A program made the translations under genes and the position numbers. DNA of 64,000 nt from NCBI GenBank assembly GCA_005765155.1, contig VCCP01000002.1:5890001-5954000 (forward strand). Reading direction: 5' to 3'. This document shows, piece after piece, positions 35,549 to 47,841 of the stretch. The notes under the pieces are model-generated. The model saw nothing but the letters and a program-made list of their open reading frames with translations, had not been told where the DNA came from and made no database searches. Numbering within the stretch: position 1 is the stretch's first letter; every line of letters starts with the position of its first letter. This stretch comes from Zelopaecilomyces penicillatus (taxonomy: Eukaryota > Ascomycota > Sordariomycetes > Hypocreales > Pseudodiploosporaceae).

Positions 35549-37826
35549 GCGAGAAAACTGGCCATTGCTTGGAATTGAAACGGCAAGCGGAATTATGATG
35601 TTCTATGTTTGCTGGGCGGATGGCGGTGCGCAGGGCCAAGTTGGACGGTGGAGCAGCAACTAGGAAGCGATCCCTATTTCTTGTTAAGTAGGACGGGCAC
35701 GACCTTGTTATCTGGCTGAAGCGACGTTGCGCATATCAATATGGTTGAACTTTTTGCAAGGCGCGGCGGTGTCTCTTGATGGAACAATACATGTGTACCT
35801 CTGTTTTGGATTGTCTCTCTCTGTTGCGAGTAATGAATCATGCGTATGAACTCTATTCATTTCAAAGTGTCAATGACTTTGCTTCATATTCTTTTGCTAT
35901 GTGGTTGTTGATTATGGTGCTTTGAGAGGCGGCAACATCTATCAACCATCTTGTCAACATGGATCACATTTGCTTGCTACTATCTGCGAACAAAACATAT
36001 CCTGTGAACTGTTCTCAAGGTGGTTTGAGCGGTCGTTCCCACGACAGCAGAGTTGTTCTCGAACGCGTCTCGAATTCTTCGTCTATACCTGCAGGAAGGC
36101 TCTTTCAGCGTCACACAACCGGGGCGAGGATGAGCCCACATGAGGCCCCTTCCCCAGACCCCCAGAGCCGTCCGCAAGCGACTTGTGACATGGAGTAGAT
36201 GACGCATCTGCTTTCCCTGCCGGATCGGATATCGGCCACGGGAGAAGAGTAAAGGGTGGGTTTAGCTTAGCAGTAGATGATACGTTGTGGAAGGAGGTGG
36301 AAAGGCTTAGATGGGTAACATCGTGCGACTCTGAGCGCAGGAGTTTGGTTGATGGTGGTACGAGATGAAGGGGAGAGATGGAAGGCAACCTACATGTTGG
36401 GGACTGGAACGGCAAGGTACACAATGGGAAAAGGGTGGTTTGGATGGGGGTGCTTGCAGATGACCCTGGATCTGTTTGCCGTTTCTTCTGAGAGATTGTT
36501 ACACATATGGACACGGCGTTGTAATTAGATCTCGCATTGCCGTTGAGACTTTGCCACCATCCCGACTTGCAGATTTTGAGAAATTGTATCCAAAAGCGTA
36601 TGCCTTGACAGCTAACTCTGCCGTTGCTGAGCTTCTTATCAAGAGAACAACCATTGATATCAGACAGCACGGGAAAGTCTAGCCTCTAACCTTTGTTGAC
36701 ACAGTTTATTCCATTGCATACACTTACTAATCTCCATTTCTCCACGATTAAGAATGGATCACATCGCGGGATTAGGAAAAGAAAACATACAAAATCGCGA
36801 GAATGTAACAGATAAACAAACAGGCTGCCGAGGCATAAGCCCCCTCGTACAAAACTGTTTTTCTTTTTTCTTTTTGGCTTACACAACAAGGGGACGAGCC
36901 GACGGCATCGTTGTGCACCAGAGAATTGCCCTGTCAATATGCAGCATGGCTTCCATGGGCGGCGACATTAGCTGTTGTAGACTAACACAGATGACGAGTG
37001 CTCAGTTAAAAACACATTCGTGAGGTCTGTTCTCTGAGATATCGTTTCCGCGATGGGAGGCATCGTTGCGTGTGCAAATGCAAGGTATATGGATGACTGA
37101 AGACCCTGTAAGTTGTTACAGCTACTTACAAAAGGCAATGGGATACGGACATGCTGGTATTTGTTACTATTCATTCCTATGATGAGGGAAGTCAAGTAGC
37201 TGCCCTGGGATCTAGTAGAAACAAAAACACGAATGCCCAAAACGAAAGCAGGATCTGTGCAGTTTTCTCTTTCCGCTGGCACTGTATCACAGCTGGCAAC
37301 GAAGAGGCGATCCTTGTACACTTGTCTTCTTCATGTAGAAGCCTGACTGTCTTATCTACCGTGTGTTTTTTTATAAAAAAAACCTGCCTTGATGGTAGTA
37401 GATGGCTCCACCTTCATCTATCCTCTTCTCCCCCCCTCGTCTACCTCTTCACTTTCCTCTCACTTTTTCATGAGCTGATCTTTTTAAACGAGTTTTTCAC
37501 GGTTTTGGTATTCCCCTCTTTTTTTAAGAATATCTTTGCAATACAACAGCCTCTTCTTAACTGTTTCTCTTGCCACACCGGAATTTGCAAGCCTGAGAGT
37601 TGAGGGTTGGGCTTTTTGATCCTCCAGACTAGGTTGCCGACACTCTTTTATTCATCCATATCCTGCCATACATTCCCTTCTTTTTATCAAATAAGTCAAG
37701 CTTCAAAAAGAAAAGTGTGAATAGTAAGTGTGAGCTCATTAGATTCGACCCACACGCTCAGACATGGGGGGCTATTGTGACTAATAGTTCAATAGGATCG
37801 TTGGAGACTTTCTACTTTTGAACACA
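35549..37826. other. Intergenic, no supported gene
   Basis: About 2.3 kb between the RRT8-like gene and the mucin-like gene. A 195-codon minus-strand frame (36083-36670) has no domain and lies in low-complexity sequence. The right third, with TTTTTT and CTCTTC-rich stretches (about 37370-37560), looks like promoter and leader of the mucin-like gene. Confidence 0.5.
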
Positions 37827-40800
37827 ATGAGAGCACTAGCGTTGTCTTTCAGCTTCATGCTGGCAGTTGCCGTGCTTTTCTGCTGCTGCGTTTCTGCTGT
37901 CGTGACCGAGTTTGGAGATGGGCATCCAAACCATGCCAGTTCTAAGCATGAAGCTAGAGACTTGAGTGAAGGTGTCGAAAATGATGATACAGAGTTGGAA
38001 GGCTATGGAGAACCGAGTGATAGCTATGGCTATTCGTTCTCACTGCCTACTTATGGGAAGTATCAGCCAACATCTGTGTTCACGTTCATCACTGCTCCGG
38101 AATCTACTTCATGTGAGTTACCATATTGCTCAACATTCGAGACTTTGGTGAGGCTGATGAAATGATGCAGATACGGCTACATGGGAATCCTCTTCGCAAA
38201 TAGTTGGACCGACGACGGGAGTCGAGACAAACTCCTCGCCGTCGACCAAATCGAGCTTGTTGCAATCTCCTTCTGTACACCCAGATTTCCCAACTTCTGA
38301 GACAAATCAACCATCCGGCACGGAATCTGGGGAATGGCCAGTGACAGAAACATCATCTGTGTCTTCAGGCAGTGGCTTCAGCAACGGAACTCTACTCGTT
38401 TCGACTCTGACTAGAACAGCCTGGCTCACAGTCAGCGAGTCGATCTCGCTGTCAGAATCATCACTCGAAAGTACAGCCAAAACGTCTTCCCCAAGCATCT
38501 CTTCAACTGAAAAAACACCTGATAGCAGCGTTTCAGAGACGGCTTCACATAGCGTTGAGTCGACACCAAGTGATGTTGGTACTCCAAAGGCCAATGTGAC
38601 GGTCATTCTGAGCACAATTGCCACTACCATAAGTTGGATAACTGCACTTCCCGACTCTGCCGGGCCAGAAACCTCAACCAGCCACATTGCTTTTGCTTCT
38701 TCTCCTTCTTCTCGAAGCCTTGCCAATTCCTCTTTAGTCCCTGCGATACCAACCAGCAGTGGTACTCTATCGGTATCAACCACACAGAGCGAAAATGGTT
38801 CCCTCTCAGCTCCCTTGTCCACCATCTTAACCGATGCCTCTGCCCTTCCTGTAACGGGTATCTGGACATCAACAGCCCTGCCGAGCACCGCTGATCGATC
38901 TCATCACTCATCCAAGCCTGCAGAGAATCCTACATTTGCCCCAAGCTCCAAGAGTAAAGCCACATCGGCCTTTCATGCAAACACCACCATGCCAGTCACA
39001 TTCTCTGCTTCGTCTTCGGGTAGAGGTTCTAGCTCTTCTAATCTAGTGACTGCAAGTCAAGAGAGTTGGTCTACAGGTGGTTCTGCGCGATGGACCAACT
39101 CCAGTACGCCTTCAACGGAAACAGACAGAGGGAGTTCAGAGACTATGATTTCAGGTGTTCTGACTCGGACAAAGACTAAAGTTGTGATAATCTCGACGGG
39201 TGTCGTTATAGTCAGTTCGACTGAAACAAACTCGAGTCCTACTGAGAGCGATAGTGCGTCCATTTCAGAGCAGCCGGCAGTGTCGACATCGTTTGAAATT
39301 AGCAACACCACACTCTCGATGCCAAGTACAGCTTCATCAAGCCTTTCCAATTTCACTTCCACTATTAACCCTACACGGACAGTAATGATATCGACAATCA
39401 CAAAAATCACAACCTGGGTCAGCATGTCACAACCAACCCAGGAGTCGGAACCTCAAAACTCTGGAACCACAAACCTTGTGTCCACAGCGGAAGGTAGTTC
39501 TGCTCCATTTATGAATACCTCTTCCACAGCCTGGAGTTCAACTATTTGGGGCACCTATCCTTCGGTGTCGCGATCGATGATTTCTAGTCGCTCACTTTCT
39601 TGGCATTTCAACTTCTCTATGACGACCGCGCATCCGATAGGTTCTCAACCCTTGGTGACATCGTTACCTAGCTCAGAGGGTTGGATCAGCAGCGGTATTA
39701 AGCCTACAATATCATCAGTCTCAAATACTTTGCCAAACCCATCTGCTCAAAACTCTACGGTTATTCCATCAAAAACTAGTGTTGGACCAGGAGATGCGAG
39801 CAGAGTGCGATCAACCATAGTTTCTTCTCTAGTTGTTACAGTTACGATATCTGCTGGCACTAACTCGACTGTATGGGTATCACCTCAGACTACGTCTCCT
39901 CAAACGGAAAGCTTCAAAAGTGCTTCAGACTTATCGTCAGTTCTTGGTACAGTAATCTCAGCGACCTCGCCCGATTCGACCATACAGCAACCGCCATTTA
40001 CAAACTCCACCGCCCAGTGGACAACATCAAGCCAGCCGCCTATGTCTACAGACATAGCAAACATAACCACTCCGGTCCCTTGGCCAGGGAATTCTACAGC
40101 TATGCCGTCGATGGTTTCTACCCCAACATTTAGCGGTGATATGAACTCGACTATTCTGACAAGCAAAACCATCATTGTTACTTCCTGGCTCACCACTGGA
40201 CTGGGTGTTGGCTCTTCGACACGTTCGATTTCAGCCCCTTACCCATCCAAGAACCATACCAATAGTGCTAATACCCAACATGAAGGATCAACATATGTTA
40301 TATCATCTGCATCTCAGCCCACCGGGTGGGTTGTATCGTCTGTTTCGGGAATCGTAATAACCATCACATCGGAGTTCAACACTGGGCCTTCTTCAACCAT
40401 TGATAGTGGCGCGCCAGAATCAACAAGACCATTTGGGAGTGTTGTAACAGCAACCGAACTGGTTACCATTACTATCAACAAAGGGACCTCAACGACATTA
40501 AGCCACAGCTGGTTCAACTCGACTGTATTTCCGGAAAATACACACAGCAGTGCTCCCACCTGGGTAACGAACATGCCGTCACTCCCATCTTCAAGTGATT
40601 CCTCGCCATGGCAAAACAGTACAGTAGGAATACCAGCGAGCATGACGCGCAGTGTTTCTAGCTCGCGACGATATTATAACACCACAACCACCTGCACGCA
40701 CTCACTTGTGGGCCCAGCACAAACCTCGCACGAGAATACTTTGTCTTGTACCAGGGTTATACGAGGAAGTGCCGTTATTTCCAAATGCGACGGGCTGCCA

Positions 40801-41277
40801 AGTGCGAGTACGACATTGGTTTCAAGTCCTGCCCATCCATCATCTACATGCAACACAACAGCTATTATGATCCATACCTCTCATGTATTTTCGTCTCTTT
40901 CAGATGTAGTGCCCAGGATTGGTCCAACAGGTAAGTGCTCACACGACGGTCCCCAATCATTCGATGCGCGTATAATGCCCTAACCATGTATGGAACCAGA
41001 TATCATTACCTATCCTCTGCCAACTACCTTTGAGACCCTCACCACAGCCCGCGACGGTTCATCAGACCCTCTGAACCTGGTGTATCCGCAACCGACTGGG
41101 ACAAAAGCACCAGAAGTAGAGATGCCCAAGAATCCTAATTTCCCATGGGGCGCCTCCTCGCCGCTGCATCGCCACCACAATGTGACATCTCTCGGAAGTG
41201 GTATGAGGCAAATTGGTCAGGGATGGCTGGAGTGGGCTGGAGGACTCGCTGGGAAGCTCAAGTCTGATTGGCATTAA
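37827..41277 (+). CDS. Large Ser/Thr-rich secreted mucin-like protein
   Basis: The exons are 37827-38112, 38171-40930 and 41000-41277, joining in frame to 1107 aa. The protein starts with a signal peptide (MRALALSFSFMLAVAVLF, then a Cys-rich CCCVSA cleavage region) and a short acidic region. The long middle is dominated by Ser, Thr, Asn and Pro, with many NST/NTT sequons, so it should be heavily O- and N-glycosylated at the surface. Imperfect repeats recur about every 100 residues, each with a beta-type hydrophobic core and a Trp, for example LVSTLTRTAWLTVSES, VILSTIATTISWITAL, VMISTITKITTWVSM, IIVTSWLTTGLGVG and VVTATELVTITINKGTS. The last exon ends WAGGLAGKLKSDWH, with no hydrophobic tail, so GPI anchoring is not supported. 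Similar proteins act as fungal wall coats or adhesins; that role is inferred. Confidence 0.85.
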
Positions 41278-42079
41278 AAGAAGATGAAGACAAGGCGCGT
41301 GTGAGGAAGAAGGGTATCAGATATCAGGGTGTGGGACGAGGGAGAAAAAGTATGTTTGTGTAGACCAATTTGTTCGTGTAAGTTCTATTTATGTTGGCTA
41401 CTACTGGCTTAAAATAGGTTGAGTTTGCTGGGTTGGACCTAGCTGTAGATTGGGAAATAATATCATGCTTTCCAAGCACATCGTATTATTGGAAGGTTTT
41501 GTTGTTTCATACAAATAGATTTTCATTGGCAACTGGATGCTTGTACGAGGGAAGCTTGGCGATTCAAGTAATTTCTCTTCATTTATCGGACTGGGCCAAA
41601 TGTCAGATATATGTCACATCGCCATCCTGATTGATTGTGGATACGGGAACGCTACTATTAAGGTTATCCGGGGAAACACTGTGTTGACAAGGAGCTTCGT
41701 TGATCAACTAATGACAAACCCGCTGCCACGCAAGCCTCCGCAGTGTATTATAAATCTACGTAATGCATGAGTAAACAGTATCCCAGCCCGCCGGCATGTC
41801 AAATAATAGTGGGCGGCTGTGATAACTATTCATATTGGGGATACAGTATCGGGGATAACTGTAGAGTTACTATCGGAGATAGCATCCCCCGGCATTGGGC
41901 TTACCCCGAACTCAGACGGGGGGGGGGGGGCCGCGACTCACAATATCCCCTCTCTATCAGCTTTACCAAATGCTCACGGCGACCTTACCAACAGCTGATG
42001 AAAAATAAAACATTCCAAGCCACACCCACCTTAATCCACAGTCACGTACGTACATTGCAATACAGGGGAAAGAAAGACC
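41278..42079. other. Intergenic, mucin 3' flank and SDR promoter
   Basis: About 0.8 kb without a gene. A G13 run lies at 41918-41930, about 150 bp before the SDR start codon. Confidence 0.6.
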
Positions 42080-43150
42080 ATGGCAACCTCCGGAATTGAC
42101 GAGAGCCAGTTGGTCGTCCCCAAGGGGTCTCTGGTTGTGGTCACTGGCGCCAACGGCGTAATCGCAAGCCATGTTGTAGATCAGCTCATCAAGGCTGGCT
42201 ACAGAGCGCGCGGGACGGTTCGCAGCAAGGCAAGATGTGCTTGGATGATTGATCACTTTGATAGCAAGTACGGTCCGGGAAGATTTGAGCTCGTTGAAGT
42301 GCCGGAAATGGCAGTCGACGGCGCCTTTGACGAGGCTGTAAAGGGTGCAACGGGCTTCATCCACATGGCAACCCCAGTTGGGGCGGGCGCTGATCCGAAT
42401 GCCGTCATCCCGATGGTGATCAAGGGGACCATCGCTGCCCTCGAGGCGGCAGCTAAAGAGCCGGGGCTCAAACGCGTTGTGCTCACGTCGTCGTCGGGAG
42501 CCTGCTCAGCGCCCAAGCCGAACCAAGAGTTCACCATTGACACCAACACCTGGAACGAGGAGTCTGTAGCAGCAGCCTGGGCGCCGCCGCCTTACGAGGG
42601 CGCGAACAGGGTGAGCGAGGTCTACTTTGCCAGCAAGACGCAGGGCGAGCAGGCCGCGTGGGAGTGGATGAAGTCGCACTCGCCCAGCAACTTCACCCTC
42701 AACGCCGTGCTCCCCAATGCCAATTTCGGACCCGTCATCAGCGCCGCGCACCAGGGCTATGGCACGACTCTCGGCTGGATCCGCGCGCTCTGGACCAACT
42801 TCGACGGCCTGGACGAGCAGCAGAAAGCCGGGCTGCTGGCCCAGCCACCACAGCACTACGTCAACATCGTGGACGATGCGCTGCTGCATATCGCTGCGCT
42901 GGTCTACAGCGACGTGCAGGACGAGCGGCTGATGGCCTTTGCGTACCCGTACAACTGGAACGACCTGTTGGCTGGTCTGAGGAAGCTGTCGTCCCCAGAG
43001 CGCATCTTGATGGACGACATGGCTGAGCTGGGCCGTGATGTGAGCCGCGTCACCAACGAGCGCGCGGAGGAGCTACTAAGACGGATAAGTGGGCACGGAT
43101 GGACTGGGTTGGAGGAGACGATTCAGCAGGCTGTTAGTGGTTATGACTAA
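42080..43150 (+). CDS. Extended short-chain reductase, GRE2/aldehyde-reductase type
   Basis: Single-exon gene of 356 aa, the normal length for the family. These NAD(P)H-dependent enzymes reduce aldehydes and ketones (methylglyoxal, isovaleraldehyde, varied keto-compounds) and are related to dihydroflavonol reductases. The Rossmann loop is VVTGANGVIASHVVDQ near residues 17-32, followed by RGTVRSKAR, an Arg-rich pattern that favours NADPH. Catalytic residues are in LTSSSGA (Ser) and VYFASKTQGE (Tyr-x3-Lys). The C-terminal substrate domain follows to YNWNDLLAGLRKL. GC content is clearly higher than in the flanks, with strong third-position C/G. The physiological substrate cannot be read from the sequence. 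It could serve stress detoxification or a secondary pathway, but no pathway genes lie next to it. Confidence 0.93.
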   Translation: MATSGIDESQLVVPKGSLVVVTGANGVIASHVVDQLIKAGYRARGTVRSKARCAWMIDHFDSKYGPGRFELVEVPEMAVDGAFDEAVKGATGFIHMATPVGAGADPNAVIPMVIKGTIAALEAAAKEPGLKRVVLTSSSGACSAPKPNQEFTIDTNTWNEESVAAAWAPPPYEGANRVSEVYFASKTQGEQAAWEWMKSHSPSNFTLNAVLPNANFGPVISAAHQGYGTTLGWIRALWTNFDGLDEQQKAGLLAQPPQHYVNIVDDALLHIAALVYSDVQDERLMAFAYPYNWNDLLAGLRKLSSPERILMDDMAELGRDVSRVTNERAEELLRRISGHGWTGLEETIQQAVSGYD

Positions 43151-44557
43151 GGGGTTGGCGATGAAAGTTTTTAGCCAAGTCCAAAAGCAAAGAACTAGTT
43201 GTATTGAGTCCTAAAAGAGTCAAGGCGAATTACAGCAAGACAGACTCATGTCAGACAGAAGCCATGACTTGAGTGAGTATTATTGCCGGTATGATAATAA
43301 CACCCTGTACCTATACCTAACTAACTAACTACCTACCTGTAAATAGTATAAACTCCGTACTACGTAATCATCTTATCTGAAGTCTGAGAGTATCTTCTCG
43401 GCAGCTTGGTAGTTAGCTTGGCATACGCAGCGTTTACCGCTTTCGCAACCTCATGAAGGGGAGGGCCCATCTGTTTGAGCCTTGTCACAGGTTTCAAGGA
43501 CTGCGGCCCAGCAACTTGCGCAATGTGATCCGGTTCCCTCTTGGCTGATACGTCGTTTAGACTTGGCCACCTTAGCTGTGGGCGTGTGTGTGTCAACGCG
43601 CGAGGGTTTCGTTTGCCGCAGGGTCATTGGAATAAAAAAACTCTAGTTAGGTGTAATTCCATCATCCATCCATCCATGTGGTTTGATGAACACCACACCA
43701 TGGACAGCTTGCGTAATGTGATTCCTACTGTAAGTACTGTCACTACAGCAGTGCCCAGCGTCCGTGTCCACTGTGGCTTCTTGGCGGGGGGGGGGGGGGG
43801 GGGGCAAACCGAACAAATAAACTACAAACTCCCCAAACGGCCCGGACGTCGGCCTGCCTCTGCATGCCGATAGCTGCTTAGCCCATTGGCTGGATTGTCC
43901 GTCAGAACGTGTGCCCTATCGAACCAAACTAAAAAAAAGTGTGGATGCTGGGGCTGTAGCGAATGAGCGGGCGCCGCCAAGCCCATGTGGGCGGCCCCGC
44001 TCAGCCCTGACTGACCAATTCGAGACTCCATCTGAGACCGATGACGAGTCAATTGAGCCTGTGCACAGTGTACTGTGTCCATGGACACGGTGCATCTACG
44101 CTCATGGCGGAATTATTACCCTGGTGGCCATCACGCCGATTCTCCATGGGCCTCTCCTCCCATTACATCCGATGACCAACGCCTTGGCAGGTGTGACCGT
44201 GGGAAGATGGGGCCGATGGGTTACTCGTTGCCACCTTCTCCCTCGACTTCCAGCCCTCTTCTACCAGGTATCTCATAATAGTAAATGTACCAAAGGTGGT
44301 CAAGTGCCTAGTACTATACCTTATCTTCTTACACAGCTGCCAGCCAGCTATCCATGCCCAGCCTTTCCTCTTGATAAACCCTCGTCGCCCATCCATCCAA
44401 CCCAGCCAGTAAACCCGCAACGACCCTGATCTTTTGATACGATACCTCAATTCCAAGCTTCTTCACCTTCACACCAAACCACCCATAAACAAACTACACA
44501 TAAAGCCATAACAGTGGCTGAGAACCTCAAGCTCCTCATCTAAACGCTTTGCTCATC
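43151..44557. other. Intergenic, no supported gene
   Basis: About 1.4 kb. It includes TAACTAACTAACTACCTACC near 43317-43337 and a G19 run at 43786-43804. A 172-codon frame at 43911-44429 lacks an ATG start and any domain. The right part is leader sequence of the His-rich membrane protein gene. Confidence 0.55.
43786..43804. repeat. Poly(G)19 tract
   Basis: Nineteen consecutive G on the + strand in intergenic DNA. Possible G-quadruplex; length may be uncertain. Confidence 0.85.
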
Positions 44558-45696
44558 ATGCTGCTCAAGTCGCTGGTAGTAGCGGCCTCCACCGCCGCTG
44601 CTTTCGTCATCGTTCCCGAGCTCTCCGAGGCCGACGAGAACATCTTCAAGTCGCTTCCCGTCGCCGACCTTGAGCCATACAAATTACCTGCAAGTGCGCT
44701 GTCACAGAGCATAGATGTCCCCTGCGCCCGGTGTAGAGGAAAGGATACTCAACTGAAGCTGGAATTTACCGTCGAGGATGGCCGAACGCTGCTCGTCAAC
44801 GATTTTGAACTCTATCCCAAGGCCAACCCTTGGCACGGTGACCTGGTTGCCGCTGTGGCCACTGAGAATAGGAAGGATAGGCGGAAACGACTCGGATATA
44901 CCTTGTCTGTGAGACCCATGGCCAAGGATGTGGACCAACAGATGGAAATGATTGACGTGGTGTTGAGGGTCATCGAAGTTGGCAACCGGTTCGTTGACGA
45001 GGTTCCCAGCGTCAAGTTGCAGCTTATCAAGGCAACAACTGGTGAGATTGTCATTGGAAGTCTTGATCTTATGGCTTCCGAGCCGCTATGCCACTCCATG
45101 TGGTGTCGCACAAAGGGCATACTAGGCGGTTTGCTCAAGGGCGGTTTGCATAGCTGCGGTCCCAAGCATGGACCCAAGCATGGCCCTCACCACGGTCCTC
45201 CCCATGGTCCTCACCATGGTCCTCCTCATGGTCCTCCTCATGGCCATCCCCACGAACCTCCCCACGACCCTCATCATGGTCCTCACCACGGTCCCCACCA
45301 TGGTCATCGTCCCCATGACGAGGCTCATGGGCAGTATACTGTCGAGTCTGAACGCTATAGCATTCGAAATATCCTCAAGGGTATTGCTGCCCACATCTTG
45401 CTTCCTGTCTTCATGGGTGTCACCGCAGGCGTTAGTATTGCATTGTACGTATAACTCAAATACCCGACTTCTGTCTTGTCGTGACCTGACTAACAATTCA
45501 TAGCCTCGCCATGTTCGTTGGCAGCTTAGTGTACCGTGTTTCAGTTTTCATCAGGGGTAGACGCCAGGAATCTTGGTGCGCTCGCCATGAATCATCAAGT
45601 ACCACTTTCGCCAACAATGAAAAGCAAGGCTTGATGGAGGATACCGAATTCAAAGACGACCCAGTCCAAGATGAGGAGAAAGCTATTCAGAAGTGA
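44558..45696 (+). CDS. Membrane protein with lumenal domain and His/Gly/Pro repeat
   Basis: Exon 1 is 44558-45444 and exon 2 is 45504-45696 (59-bp intron), giving 359 aa. Residues 1-20 are a signal peptide (MLLKSLVVAASTAAAFVIVP). A conserved-looking domain follows (about 25-185) with a CARCRGKD motif, FTVEDGRTLLVNDFELYP and a later ASEPLCHSMWCRTKG. I recall similar fungal proteins annotated only as a domain of unknown function. Residues about 200-257 are a His-rich run built of HGP, HHGP and PPHG units, an obvious candidate for binding Zn2+, Cu2+ or Ni2+. One or two membrane passes follow (about 275-310), the splice junction falling inside (GVSIAFLAMFVGSLVY). The tail of about 50 residues is hydrophilic and acidic, presumably cytosolic. 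The function is unknown; metal binding is inference from composition. Confidence 0.85.
45160..45330 (+). repeat. Coding minisatellite encoding His-Gly-Pro units
   Basis: The DNA is an array of imperfect CATGGTCCTCAC / CATGGTCCTCCT-like units inside exon 1 of the preceding gene. Units differ mostly by synonymous or single changes (HGP, HHGP, PPHG, then HEPPHDP), so the array is prone to length change. Confidence 0.9.
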
Positions 45697-47222
45697 TGTT
45701 CACTACTGTATTTGCTAGTCGCTCTCGATTGCTACTGTATCCGATGTACGAGACTGAGGAGAGGAAGGTCATGCAAGATAAACCGAAAACTTACAAAAAC
45801 ATTTATCGAATACCCTTGATCGGCGGATCAAACTGATATCAGATGGAAACGCGGCGTTACGGACTGATTAGCGGGGAGGGTGAAAACGGATTTTGCTTTG
45901 TTTGTATTACCACAACAAATATTTGGGATACGCTTGATTTAGGTAGCGCCTCGAATGCGCGGACACTCACACTATCACATACACATAGTCTTTCCTTTCT
46001 TTGAAGGCTAGGATAGTCAAAAAAAGAACATACTTTCATTGTCCATTTTTTTCTCGGATTGTTCATCCACTGATGGAGACAATGTAGTGCATTTTGAGTT
46101 ACGTAGCCCCGCACCAAGCACGATAGGGGCAATTGTCTGACATCCACGACAGGAGTCAAACTTGGAGTTCCTGAGTGGCCAGCAAAACACCTGTCTTTGT
46201 ACACGATGTTACCTTGACAAAGAAGCCTCATTATCTACTGTGTCCGTTTCACCGCTGATAATGGATTTTGCACGTCAAGACTCGCTCAATTAAGTTTGTC
46301 GGCATGTTACGGTTCGCCCACTACGATGTCCTGTTTTGATGCGGGGTAAACGGCCTGGGGAGCGGGGATTTGGAGCATCTGCACACCACCAAGTCCCCAC
46401 GTTATGGTCAAAAGAACACCATTTTAGGAAACAACCTCCGGTCCATGTTGAGGCACTAGACATGAGTTATTCTTCCGTAAATGCTACAGCGTCTCATCAA
46501 ACGGAGAAGAGATAGGATTCCGTTTCGACGGACAAGCGATTCCGTCCAGTCGACAGGCAGCAAGACAGCGATCCATCCGGTAAAACACACTACAAAGTCG
46601 TCGGAGACTTACACCCTACCTTTTTGTATATACCCGCCAGTTCGCGGACAATATACCCCTCCTTCCGGCTATCTCGTCTAGGATCAAGCTGCGGCGTGAT
46701 AGTGAACATGGGGCTTGGCAAATTGGGCTGCGAGGGGGGGGGATGGAGGTGGAAGAAACACCGAGACGAAGGTGACGAAGCCGACGAAGCCGTAAATGCT
46801 TTGTCACCAGTCAGTCATGATGAGAAGAAGTGTTGAGTGATTACATGCGTGAATGAGGCAACGTAGCCTTTTTGAGCTACCATCGTGCATGTCAAGGTGC
46901 GTTTTCCTGCCGGGCGGGGTGAATGACGGCTGTTGGGATGGTGGATACCTCGTAGCATTCCTTTTGAATGGATGGCTGGCTGGTCGGTGTATTCCTTCTC
47001 ACACCTGAGGTTTTTTGAGTTTTCGGCAGGTTTTTATCACTCCCATTCTCACTCTCCCCTCAAACAGCGCCATACTTCAGAGCTTGGCCCGGATTTCCAC
47101 GACTGCGGTGGTTCCTGCATCTCATTGTTGAAAGAGACCCTAGGGCATCGTGAAGCGCAACCCCTCTCCGAAAACCCTCTCTCAACATAGCCAACCCACT
47201 CGACTCAACCAGAAAGCTCAAT
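45697..47222. other. Intergenic, no supported gene
   Basis: About 1.5 kb between the His-rich protein gene and the rhamnose mutarotase gene. Only short frames without domains. A pyrimidine-rich stretch just before 47223 is likely leader sequence. Confidence 0.55.
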
Positions 47223-47841
47223 ATGTGGAAGCCGCAATCACCCTCCCAGGAGCCACGGTCACCCCCTCCTAGCGATGCGCCATCATTGAGGCAAAGGAAT
47301 CCGGGCAGGCGGTTTGGTCAAGTTATTAGGCTCAAGCAAGAGCATGTAGAAGAGTATAAGACTCTGCATGCCAAGATCTGGCCGGACGTCGCAATGGAGA
47401 TCAAAGGCTGCGGGCTCCAGGACTGTAAGCACCTTTTTGTCTTTTATTCTTCGTGAGAATTGATTCCCAAGAAGCGACTCATCATCTGGCATCTTTCCTT
47501 TGTGTAACCATCCCTCAAATCCACTGGTCTTTGTTTCACCTCGGCCAAATGAAGACTTGTGGCCCCCGGTGAATATTTGCTGACGAGCGAAAATCTACTA
47601 TACTGCCTTGACAGATAGCATCTTTTACGATGATAAGCTGGGTCTCTTGTTTGCAAGCTTCAAGTATATTGGATATGACTGGGCTGGCGATATGGAGCGC
47701 ATGGCGACCAATCCAAAGGTGCGAGAATGGTGGAAGATCACGGATCGGATGCAAGAGAGCCTAGTAGATGGGGCTGTGAGCTCCGAGTCTGGAGAGCCAA
47801 GCTGGTGGAAGCCAATGGAGGAGGTATTTTATCTGCCATGA
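47223..47841 (+). CDS. L-rhamnose mutarotase
   Basis: Interconverts the alpha and beta anomers of L-rhamnose (RhaM/DUF718 family). Exon 1 is 47223-47424 and exon 2 is 47615-47841; the intron is 190 bp, long for this window. The spliced protein is 142 aa. After a Pro/Ser-rich N-terminal extension of about 29 residues, the family core begins: RFGQVIRLKQEHVEEYKTLH with the catalytic His-region, then KIWPDVAMEIKGCGLQDY, SIFYDDKLGLLFASFKYIG, PKVREWWKITDRMQESL and the C-terminal WWKPMEEVFYLP. The WW-x-PMEEVFxL end is a strong family mark. The gene stands alone here; no rhamnose dehydrogenase, dehydratase or rhamnosidase is nearby. The N-terminal extension has no clear targeting signal. Confidence 0.92.

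Noticed and set aside
36083..36670. 195-codon minus-strand frame
   Set aside because: Ser/Pro-rich without a domain, lies in a purine/pyrimidine-biased stretch, no supporting intron or start context.
43911..44429. 172-codon + strand frame
   Set aside because: Begins with GTG rather than ATG and shows no family motif; it ends inside the leader of the next gene.
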